This document shows, in pieces, positions 13,053 to 19,725 of a stretch of 19,725 nt of DNA. Within the stretch, counting starts at the first letter, position 1. Each line of letters begins with the position of its first letter. Both the position numbers and the translations under genes were made by a program. The stretch covers positions 1 to 19,725 of the forward strand of contig CAURNT010000023.1 in NCBI GenBank assembly GCA_963526495.1, read 5' to 3'. This stretch comes from CAURNT01 sp963526495 (GTDB taxonomy: Bacteria > Fusobacteriota > Fusobacteriia > Fusobacteriales > Leptotrichiaceae). The notes below the pieces were generated by a model. The model worked only from the letters and a program-made list of their open reading frames with translations, was not told the DNA's origin and searched no databases.

Positions 13053-14201
13053 TTATTTTAAATTCAATATTTGTTGTTCTAATTGTTCTGCACCTTCTAT
13101 TTTATCTTTTTTAGCTTCTCTTACATATTTAAGAGCAAGTCCTTTATTTCCTTTTGAACCTTGTACAAATGCTAAAACCATATTTGCTTCTTTATTTTTA
13201 TCAACTTTTAATGCTTTATTTGCATAATCTTCTGCACCATCTAAGTAACCTAAATTAACAAAACCATTAGCTATTAAAATATTTAAATTTTTCTTAATAT
13301 CATCTTTAATATCTTTATTTTCCTTTAATTCCTTAATTGTATCATTTACAACTTTAGTATTTTTAGCAATTTCTGCAAGAAGTATTACATCTAAATAAAA
13401 TTCTTGTGTTTTTGTAGCATTTTTTAAAATTATAGCTTTATCTAATGCTTTATTTAAATCTCCCTTAGAATTATAGATTTGATATAATAAATTTTCTGAT
13501 TCTAAACTATTATTCGATAATTTTTCAGCTTCTAAGGCATATTTTTCTGCTTCATCTAATTTATTTAAAGATATATTTGCATAAGATTTATACATATTTC
13601 CATAAACTTTAGCTTCAGATGAATTTAAAGCAATTAATAAATCTGATATTGTTATAGCTTCATTAGGTGCTTTTTCAGAAATATAGTCTTCTGCAAGTTT
13701 ATTATAAAATAATATTTTTTGTTCTTCTGTTAAATTTGGAGTTAATTCTTTGAATAATTTATCTGCTTCAACTTTATTACCTGAAAGTGTATATTCTTTA
13801 ATCAAAGCTACTTTATATCCTAACTCTTTTGAATTTAATTTAGCTAATTCATTTAAATAAGATATTCTTTCGTTTCTATTATTTGAAATTCCATAAAGTT
13901 GAGTATATACAAACTCTTTAACTTGATTAGTTGAAACTGAATCATTTAAAATTTCGTTCAAATATTTTTTACTTTCATCTAATTTATTTTGAGATGCCTT
14001 TAATCTTGCAAGTTCAATTTTTGCTTGTATTGTATACTCATCACTTTTTTGTTTTGAAATATTTACTAAATCACTTTCTAATTTTTCTATATTTTTTGTT
14101 GAACTATAATTTTTAGCTGCTGTTTCTAAATCTTCTTTTGTACCAGCCATTCCTAAAGTTGTAGCTATTATTGCTGTAAGTATCATTAATTTTCTTTTCA
14201 T
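13053..14201 (-). CDS. Secreted/periplasmic tetratricopeptide-repeat protein
   Basis: I recognise the architecture, not a named family. The ATG at 14201 gives 382 residues beginning with a Sec signal peptide (MKRKLMILTAIIATTLGMA), followed by an almost entirely helical body of TPR-like 34-residue units. Examples are ARLKASQNKLDESKKYLNEI in the first quarter, EAEKLSNNSLESENLLYQIY past the middle, and LGYLDGAEDYANKALKVDKN near the end. TPR proteins in the envelope usually act as scaffolds for protein-protein contacts, so a specific role cannot be given. The frame is open to an ATG at 14246, but that lies at the predicted transcription start. The choice of 14201 also yields a proper signal peptide, although its RBS (AGGG) is weak. 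It is monocistronic, with its own promoter and terminator, divergent from mutS. Confidence 0.8.
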   Translation of the reverse strand: MKRKLMILTAIIATTLGMAGTKEDLETAAKNYSSTKNIEKLESDLVNISKQKSDEYTIQAKIELARLKASQNKLDESKKYLNEILNDSVSTNQVKEFVYTQLYGISNNRNERISYLNELAKLNSKELGYKVALIKEYTLSGNKVEADKLFKELTPNLTEEQKILFYNKLAEDYISEKAPNEAITISDLLIALNSSEAKVYGNMYKSYANISLNKLDEAEKYALEAEKLSNNSLESENLLYQIYNSKGDLNKALDKAIILKNATKTQEFYLDVILLAEIAKNTKVVNDTIKELKENKDIKDDIKKNLNILIANGFVNLGYLDGAEDYANKALKVDKNKEANMVLAFVQGSKGNKGLALKYVREAKKDKIEGAEQLEQQILNLK

Positions 14202-14251
14202 TCTTATTACCCTAAGTACCTTAATACTTCCCTTTCTTTTAAACATATCCC

Positions 14252-14280
14252 ATTATACTACATTTAATTCATCATGTAAA
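14252..14280 (-). promoter_or_regulatory. Promoter of the TPR protein gene
   Basis: On the minus strand TTTACA (14280-14275) and perfect TATAAT (14257-14252) are 17 bp apart, giving a start near 14245. This leaves a leader of about 44 nt to the ATG at 14201 and excludes the in-frame ATG at 14246. Confidence 0.75.
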
Positions 14281-14330
14281 CACTTCTAATATATTTCTAA
14301 TGTAAAGAAAATATTATTCTATTTTTCAAT

Positions 14331-14359
14331 TTGAATATGATTTTGATTTATAGTATAAT
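14331..14359 (+). promoter_or_regulatory. mutS promoter
   Basis: TTGAAT (14331-14336) and perfect TATAAT (14354-14359) are separated by 17 bp. The start near 14366 gives a short leader with AGAGG before the ATG at 14389. It is divergent from the TPR promoter, with the two -35 boxes about 50 bp apart. Confidence 0.75.
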
Positions 14360-14388
14360 ATATTCAAAATGTAGAAAAGAGGTTATTT

Positions 14389-16938
14389 ATGTCTACTCCA
14401 TTAATGAAACAATATAGAGAAATAAAAGAAAAATATAAAGAATATATCCTATTTTTCAGATTAGGTGATTTTTATGAAATGTTTTTTGAAGATGCAGAAA
14501 TCGCTTCTAAAGTATTAGGATTAACATTGACATCAAGAAATAAAGAAAAAGGAATGAATGTCCCTCTTGCAGGTATACCATTTCATTCTTCTAAACCATA
14601 TATAGCCAAATTAGTTAATAATGGATATAAAGTAGCAATATGCGAACAAACCGAAGACCCAAAACAAACAAAAGGTTTAGTAAAAAGAGAAGTAATACAA
14701 ATCGTTACATCAGGAACTATTCAAGATATAGATTTTATTGATTCTAAATCTAATAATTATCTTGCTTGTATTACATATTTTAACAATACATACGCAATAT
14801 CTTTTATAGACATTACAACTGGTGAATTTAAAGTAATAGAAACTGATGAAGATAATTTAGTTAGTGAAATATATAAAATAGAACCCAGTGAATTAATATT
14901 TACAAATACTGTATCCGACAAGATAAATCATCTGATAGAAAAACTTAATATTAACACTAGTATAGTTTCAAAAATTAATGATAGTGAAAAATTCTTAAAA
15001 GATTACTTCAATATAGCTTCACTTGATAGTTTTGGAATATATGGAAAGAAAAATATAATAGATGCTTGTGCTTTAATACTTGACTATATATTAACATTAC
15101 AATTTAACAATGAATTAAATATACAAAGAATAGAAGTTATTAATAAATCAAATTTTGTTGAACTTTCTTCTTCTACTCTTAGAAATTTAGAAATTTCTAA
15201 AAATCAAAGAGATAAAAATACTTACGGTTCTCTACTTTGGGTATTAGATAAATGTAAAAGTTCTAATGGATCAAGAAAATTAAAACAATTATTACAAGCT
15301 CCATTACTTGATATCCAAGAAATAAATTCTAGATTTAATGATATTGAATACTTAAGTAAAGAAATATTAATTAGAGAAGAAATCAGAGAATTACTTGATA
15401 ATGTATATGATATAGAAAGACTTATGGGAAAAATAATATTTTCAAATGAAAATGGTAAAGATTTAATTTCTCTTAAAAATACTATAGAATCTAGTTTTAA
15501 AATTAAAAATCTTTGGCCTGAAAAATTTGAAAATATAGATTTTAATTCACTTCAAGATATATATAATAAAATAGATAAAACAATACTTGAATCTGCTCCT
15601 TTTTCTGTAAGAGAAGGAAATATGATTAAATCAGGAATAGATCCTCAATTAGATGAATTAAGAGATATTATGAATAATGGTACAAGTATATTACTTGATA
15701 TAGAAAATAGAGAAAAAGAAAGAACAGGAATTAAAAACTTAAAAATTAAGTATAACAATGTATTTGGATATTTTATAGAAATCTCTAAATCTAATCTCGA
15801 TGCAGTTCCTGACACATACATACGTAAACAAACAATATCTAATGCAGAAAGATATATAACTGAAGAGATAAAAAGCTATGAAGATAAAATAATAAACTCA
15901 CGTACAAAAATAGCAGAAATTGAATATGCAATACTTAAAAATTTGAGTTCATATATTAAAAACTTCAAAAAAATATTTATTGAACTTTCTAATATTTTAG
16001 CTTATATAGATATTATAATATCATTTACCATAGTATCTATGGAAAATGGTTACGTTAAACCACTATTTAATAATAATGGTATATATGATATCAAAAAAGG
16101 TAGACACCCTGTTGTTGAAAAACTAATTGGAGATCAAATATTTGTTTCTAATGATATATATTTTGATAATAAAGAAAGATTTATAATTCTTACTGGTCCT
16201 AATATGTCAGGTAAATCTACATATATGAAACAAATTGCTTTAATTTCAATAATGGCACAAATTGGTTGTTTCGTACCAGCAGACTACGCTAATATTTCTA
16301 TTGTAGATAAAGTTCTTACAAGAATAGGGGCAAGTGATGATATAATTACTGGGCAATCTACATTTATGGTTGAAATGAGTGAAGTTGCAAGTATAATTAA
16401 TTCTGCTACTCCTAATTCATTAATTATACTTGATGAAGTTGGACGTGGTACTTCTACTTATGATGGATTAGCTATAGCTAGCTCTATATCTAAATATATA
16501 GTAGAAAATATTAATGCAAAAACCATATTTGCTACTCATTATCATGAATTAACTGATCTTGAAAATAGATATGATAATATATTAAATTATAGGATAGAAG
16601 TTGAAGAAAAAGAAGGTCGTGTTAATTTCTTAAGAACTATAATCAAAGGTGGAGCTGATAAATCTTACGGTATAGAGGTTGCTAAACTTGCTGGTTTACC
16701 TAAGGTTATTATAAAAGAATCTAAAAAAATATTAAAATCTCTTGAAGAATCAAAAAAAGATTCACAACTTAACTTATTTGATAGTATAGAATATACTGAA
16801 TATGATAAGTTAGAAGAAATGGAAGAGAAAATAAATGAACTTAGAAATAAAATTAACAACATAAAAAATATTGATACTAATAATATGACTCCTTTAGACG
16901 CATTGATATTAATAAATAAATTAAAAGATGAAATTTAA
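14389..16938 (+). CDS. mutS: DNA mismatch repair protein MutS
   Basis: MutS recognises mismatches and small loops and starts repair with MutL. The 849 residues cover all domains. The N-terminal mismatch-binding domain has the Phe-x-Glu wedge in GDFYEMF (Phe28, Glu30). Connector, lever and clamp domains lie in the middle. The C-terminal ABC-type ATPase has Walker A GPNMSGKST at 603-611, the STFMVEMSE signature, DEVGRGTSTYDG with the Walker B acidic pair at 682-683, and the ATHYHEL switch histidine. The C-terminal tail is short and coiled-coil-like (about 800-849). The gene stands alone here: no mutL is adjacent. The terminator stem overlaps its stop codon. Codon use is typical of the region. 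Confidence 0.98.
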   Translation: MSTPLMKQYREIKEKYKEYILFFRLGDFYEMFFEDAEIASKVLGLTLTSRNKEKGMNVPLAGIPFHSSKPYIAKLVNNGYKVAICEQTEDPKQTKGLVKREVIQIVTSGTIQDIDFIDSKSNNYLACITYFNNTYAISFIDITTGEFKVIETDEDNLVSEIYKIEPSELIFTNTVSDKINHLIEKLNINTSIVSKINDSEKFLKDYFNIASLDSFGIYGKKNIIDACALILDYILTLQFNNELNIQRIEVINKSNFVELSSSTLRNLEISKNQRDKNTYGSLLWVLDKCKSSNGSRKLKQLLQAPLLDIQEINSRFNDIEYLSKEILIREEIRELLDNVYDIERLMGKIIFSNENGKDLISLKNTIESSFKIKNLWPEKFENIDFNSLQDIYNKIDKTILESAPFSVREGNMIKSGIDPQLDELRDIMNNGTSILLDIENREKERTGIKNLKIKYNNVFGYFIEISKSNLDAVPDTYIRKQTISNAERYITEEIKSYEDKIINSRTKIAEIEYAILKNLSSYIKNFKKIFIELSNILAYIDIIISFTIVSMENGYVKPLFNNNGIYDIKKGRHPVVEKLIGDQIFVSNDIYFDNKERFIILTGPNMSGKSTYMKQIALISIMAQIGCFVPADYANISIVDKVLTRIGASDDIITGQSTFMVEMSEVASIINSATPNSLIILDEVGRGTSTYDGLAIASSISKYIVENINAKTIFATHYHELTDLENRYDNILNYRIEVEEKEGRVNFLRTIIKGGADKSYGIEVAKLAGLPKVIIKESKKILKSLEESKKDSQLNLFDSIEYTEYDKLEEMEEKINELRNKINNIKNIDTNNMTPLDALILINKLKDEI

Positions 16939-16955
16939 AATTTCATCTTTTTTTT
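16923..16955 (+). terminator. mutS terminator, stem overlapping the coding end
   Basis: AAAAGATGAAATTT (16923-16936) is perfectly complementary to 16938-16951, and the T-run extends to 16955. The stop codon TAA at 16936-16938 sits in the tip of the hairpin, so the left arm is coding sequence. Confidence 0.85.
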
Positions 16956-17012
16956 AAATTTTAATCATAAATTAAATTAATGATTATATTAATAAATTAT
17001 ATACTTAAATTA

Positions 17013-17041
17013 TTGACTTTTTTGTACTAATATTGTAAAAT
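17013..17041 (+). promoter_or_regulatory. Promoter of the opp operon
   Basis: TTGACT (17013-17018, 5 of 6) and TAAAAT (17036-17041, 5 of 6) are 17 bp apart. The start would be near 17048, followed by AAGGGG and the oppB ATG at 17077. I see no operator-like repeat in the short leader. Confidence 0.8.
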
Positions 17042-17076
17042 ATGTTAAATTAATAGAAGAAAAGGGGAAATAAATC

Positions 17077-18048
17077 ATGAAAAATATGTTAAAATTTATA
17101 TTCAAAAGAATATTTACTGGTCTAATAACATTATTCCTAGTAATAACTATAACATTTTTCCTATTACATAAATTACCTGGAGATCCTTTTGAGAGTGAAA
17201 AAGCTATTCCACCTCAAGTAAAAGCTAATCTTATGGTTAAATATGGAATGGATAAACCAATAGGAATTCAATATGTTAACTATTTAAAAAATGTAGCTAA
17301 GGGAGATCTTGGTATTTCTATGAAAGAAAAGGGAAGAACGGTTAATTCTGTTATAAAAACATCTTTCCCAGTATCTGCTGATTTAGGTATAAGAGCACTA
17401 ATATTTGGACTGATATTCGGAATACCTTTAGGTATAATTGCTGCACTTAATAGAGGAAAAAAACTAGATTATTCATCTATGATAATAGCTGTTATAGGAA
17501 TATCTGTTCCTAGCTTTGTTATAGCAGGAATATTACAACTATATGCAGTAGATGTACACAAAGCTATACTTATAAATAAATTACATTTACCATTAGGAAA
17601 AATACTATTAACAGGTTGGGATATGCCTAGTAAAAAAATACTTCCTGTTATAGCATTAGGATTTTTCTCAGTAGCTGAAGTTGCTCGTCTTATGAGAAGT
17701 AAAATGATTGAAATTATGGATCAAGACTATATAAAACTTGCAATAGCAAAAGGGGTTAAACCTATAAATATTATACTTAAACATGCATTACGTAATGCAA
17801 TGTTGCCTATAATAACTGTTATATCTCCATCAATTGCTGCAATACTTACAGGATCTTTCGTAATAGAAACTATGTTTAGTATAGGTGGATTAGGTAAATA
17901 CTATATAGGTAGTATAGTAGATAGAGATTATACTATGGTATTAGGGGTTACAGTATTTTATTCTGCATTTTTAATATTAATGATGATAATTATGGATATA
18001 CTTTATGCCTTAGTTGATCCAAAAATTAAGTTAGAAGGAGGTAATTAA
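17077..18048 (+). CDS. oppB: Oligopeptide/dipeptide ABC transporter permease OppB/DppB
   Basis: This is the first transmembrane subunit of a peptide-importing ABC transporter (or a related Ni/peptide-family importer). The 323 residues show the family layout. An N-terminal span (about 12-30) is followed by HKLPGDPF, a periplasmic loop with KYGMDKPIGIQYVNYL, and five further membrane segments. The cytoplasmic EAA coupling loop is near 200-230 (EVARLMRSKMIEIMDQDYIKLA in two parts, then AKGV). The C-terminus YALVDPKIK is the usual DPR-like end. Only 1 nt separates its stop from the oppC start, so the two are co-transcribed. No periplasmic substrate-binding protein (OppA) lies upstream, so it must be downstream of the window or elsewhere. 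The substrate class is inferred from family. Confidence 0.94.
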   Translation: MKNMLKFIFKRIFTGLITLFLVITITFFLLHKLPGDPFESEKAIPPQVKANLMVKYGMDKPIGIQYVNYLKNVAKGDLGISMKEKGRTVNSVIKTSFPVSADLGIRALIFGLIFGIPLGIIAALNRGKKLDYSSMIIAVIGISVPSFVIAGILQLYAVDVHKAILINKLHLPLGKILLTGWDMPSKKILPVIALGFFSVAEVARLMRSKMIEIMDQDYIKLAIAKGVKPINIILKHALRNAMLPIITVISPSIAAILTGSFVIETMFSIGGLGKYYIGSIVDRDYTMVLGVTVFYSAFLILMMIIMDILYALVDPKIKLEGGN

Positions 18049-18049
18049 T

Positions 18050-19000
18050 ATGAATAATTATGATAGAGTAAATTATACTACTACAGATGGCGACTTTAAA
18101 TATATAGGTCCTGATCTTAAAAAAAGTGAAGATATTAATAAACCAAGCACTACTTATTGGAAAGATTCTTGGAGAAGATTTAAAAAAAATAAAGCAGCAT
18201 TGAGTTTTCTTATACTACTAGGTGTATATCTATTCTTTGGATTATTTGGTTCATTTTTAAGTAAATATAACTACTACGAACAGCACACACAAGAAATATT
18301 TTTAAGTCCTATAAAAGGATTTTCAAAAGGATATTATCTAGGTACTGATTCATTAGGTAGAGATATTTATTCAAGAGTTATACAAGGTATAAAAATTTCA
18401 TTACAACTTTCCATAATAGTTGCTAGTATATGTGTAATCATTGGAAGTATATATGGTTCAATATCTGCATATTTTGGAGGTATAATAGATACTATAATGG
18501 TTAGAATTATTGAAATCGTTTTATCAATCCCATCAATGATATACATAATATTATTAATGGTTGTTTTAGGAAATAGTATAAAAACAATAATTATAGCTTT
18601 AGCTCTTACAAGATGGTTAGGTTATGCCCTACTTGTTAGAGGTGAGGTATTAAAAATTAAAGAAAATGAATATGTACTTGCATCTCATGCCTTAGGAGCT
18701 AATTTCTGGTGGATAATAAAGAAACATTTATTACCTAATACTTTAAGTATAATAATAGTTAGACTTACTATGGATATTCCTTCAATAATATTCTCAGAAG
18801 CTTTCTTAAGCTTTATAGGACTTGGAGTGCCTATCCCACAAGCTTCTCTTGGTAATTTAGTTTCTGATGGATTTAAAGAAATTACTACACATTCATATAT
18901 GTTCTTGATACCAGCAATAGCTATATCATTAATTACTTTATCTTTTAATATTATAGGTGATGCTATGTCAGATGCACTAAATCCTAAATTAAGAGATTAA
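18050..19000 (+). CDS. oppC: Oligopeptide/dipeptide ABC transporter permease OppC/DppC
   Basis: This is the second permease subunit, partner of OppB. The 316 residues have a cytoplasmic N-terminal extension (about 1-45, with WRRFKKNKAALSF leading into the first span), the highly conserved GTDSLGRDIYSRVIQG at 98-113, five further membrane spans, an EAA loop near 198-218 (GEVLKIKENEYVLASHALG), FLSFIGLGVPIP near 252-263, and the end motif GDAMSDALNPKLRD. AAGGAGG at the oppB 3' end serves as its RBS. oppD begins 16 nt downstream of the stop. Assignment to peptide transport rests on family resemblance; nickel or opine relatives share this fold. Confidence 0.94.
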   Translation: MNNYDRVNYTTTDGDFKYIGPDLKKSEDINKPSTTYWKDSWRRFKKNKAALSFLILLGVYLFFGLFGSFLSKYNYYEQHTQEIFLSPIKGFSKGYYLGTDSLGRDIYSRVIQGIKISLQLSIIVASICVIIGSIYGSISAYFGGIIDTIMVRIIEIVLSIPSMIYIILLMVVLGNSIKTIIIALALTRWLGYALLVRGEVLKIKENEYVLASHALGANFWWIIKKHLLPNTLSIIIVRLTMDIPSIIFSEAFLSFIGLGVPIPQASLGNLVSDGFKEITTHSYMFLIPAIAISLITLSFNIIGDAMSDALNPKLRD

Positions 19001-19016
19001 CGGAAAGGAGAAAATT

Positions 19017-19725
19017 ATGAGTTTATTAAAAGTTAATAATTTAAGTGTTTCCTTTAATACTTATGCAGGTGAAGTTAAAGCTTTAAGAGATATTAGTTTT
19101 GAAGTTAATAGAGGTGAAACTCTTGCAATAGTTGGAGAATCTGGAAGTGGTAAATCAGTTACTGTTCAAAGTATTATGAGACTTCTACCAACACCTCCTG
19201 CTGAATTTAAAAGTGGTGAAATATTATTTGATGGTGTTGATATACTTAAATTAAGCGAAAAAGAAATGAGAGAATATAGAGGTGGAAGAATAGGTATGAT
19301 ATTTCAAGATCCTATGACTTCACTAAATCCTGTTATGAAAATAGGAGATCAAATAATGGAAGGTATATTAATACATAAAAAAATAAGCAAAGCTGAAGCA
19401 AAAAAGAAAGCTTTGGAAATGCTTGAAAAAGTTGGTATACCTAAACCAGAAGAGAGATTTAATCAATATCCACATCAATTTTCAGGTGGTATGCGTCAAA
19501 GAGTTGTAATAGCTATAGCTCTTGCATGTGAACCAGACCTATTGATATGTGATGAGCCTACTACGGCACTAGATGTTACAATTCAAGCACAAATACTTGA
19601 ATTAATTAATAAATTGAAAAAAGAATTAAACATCGCAGTTATACTTATAACTCACGATTTAGGAGTTGTTGCTGAAACATCCGATAGAGTAATTGTAATG
19701 TATGCTGGTGAAAAATTAGAAGAAG
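19017..19725 (+). CDS. oppD: Oligopeptide ABC transporter ATPase OppD/DppD (C-terminus cut by window edge)
   Basis: The nucleotide-binding subunit that powers OppBC begins at the ATG 19017, with AAAGGAG upstream and a 16-nt gap after oppC. About 236 residues are visible and include the complete catalytic core: Walker A GESGSGKS at 40-47, Q-loop Gln97 in FQDPMTSLNP, the ABC signature FSGGMRQR at 155-162, Walker B LLICDEPT with Glu180, D-loop ALD, and switch His213 in THD. These segments are characteristic of the OppD/DppD subfamily. The missing C-terminal part would hold the oligopeptide-family extension, which in relatives carries a cysteine cluster binding iron-sulfur. An oppF-type partner would be expected next. 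Confidence 0.95.
   Translation, partial: MSLLKVNNLSVSFNTYAGEVKALRDISFEVNRGETLAIVGESGSGKSVTVQSIMRLLPTPPAEFKSGEILFDGVDILKLSEKEMREYRGGRIGMIFQDPMTSLNPVMKIGDQIMEGILIHKKISKAEAKKKALEMLEKVGIPKPEERFNQYPHQFSGGMRQRVVIAIALACEPDLLICDEPTTALDVTIQAQILELINKLKKELNIAVILITHDLGVVAETSDRVIVMYAGEKLEE

Overview
The window looks like chromosomal DNA of a very AT-rich, Gram-negative (diderm) bacterium. Base composition, A/T-ending codons, a signal-peptide outer-membrane barrel ending in an aromatic residue, a lipobox lipoprotein and a predicted lysozyme inhibitor together suggest Fusobacteriota, most likely Leptotrichiaceae (Sneathia/Streptobacillus-like). This assignment is inference from composition and protein style, not from a marker-gene comparison.

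Layout. Positions 1-8775 are all minus strand. Reading in the direction of transcription from the right: a P1B-type Zn/Cd ATPase and a GNAT acetyltransferase (8-nt gap); a DUF819 membrane protein with its own promoter; a lipoprotein with three MliC-like (lysozyme-inhibitor) domains, ended by a strong hairpin; a 658-residue outer-membrane barrel with a His-rich segment, ended by a hairpin that also carries the next gene's -10; then tsaB and ftsY, which overlap (ftsY runs off the left edge). Positions 8776-9587 form an 812-bp, extremely AT-rich intergenic region. It contains two near-identical ~200-bp direct repeats, each with a 50-bp imperfect palindrome and a minus-strand promoter-like site, flanking a doubtful 97-codon membrane-protein ORF. 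gapA follows on the plus strand with a good promoter and a bidirectional terminator. A minus-strand sulfur operon cysK-cysE-ttcA (abutting, then ATGA overlap) fills 10651-12920. A secreted TPR protein (minus) and mutS (plus) are divergent, each with a 17-bp-spaced sigma70-type promoter. An oligopeptide/dipeptide ABC transporter operon oppB-oppC-oppD starts at 17077 and runs off the right edge.

How the parts work together. Most genes are housekeeping: protein targeting, tRNA modification, glycolysis, cysteine synthesis feeding tRNA thiolation, mismatch repair and peptide uptake. The accessory material is envelope and metal related: a His-rich outer-membrane protein, a Zn/Cd exporter with a Cys/His-rich insert, and the three-domain lysozyme-inhibitor-like lipoprotein. 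The most unusual pieces are the duplicated promoter/palindrome element upstream of the metal ATPase and the triple MliC-like lipoprotein. I see no CRISPR array, IS transposase, phage genes, rRNA or tRNA.
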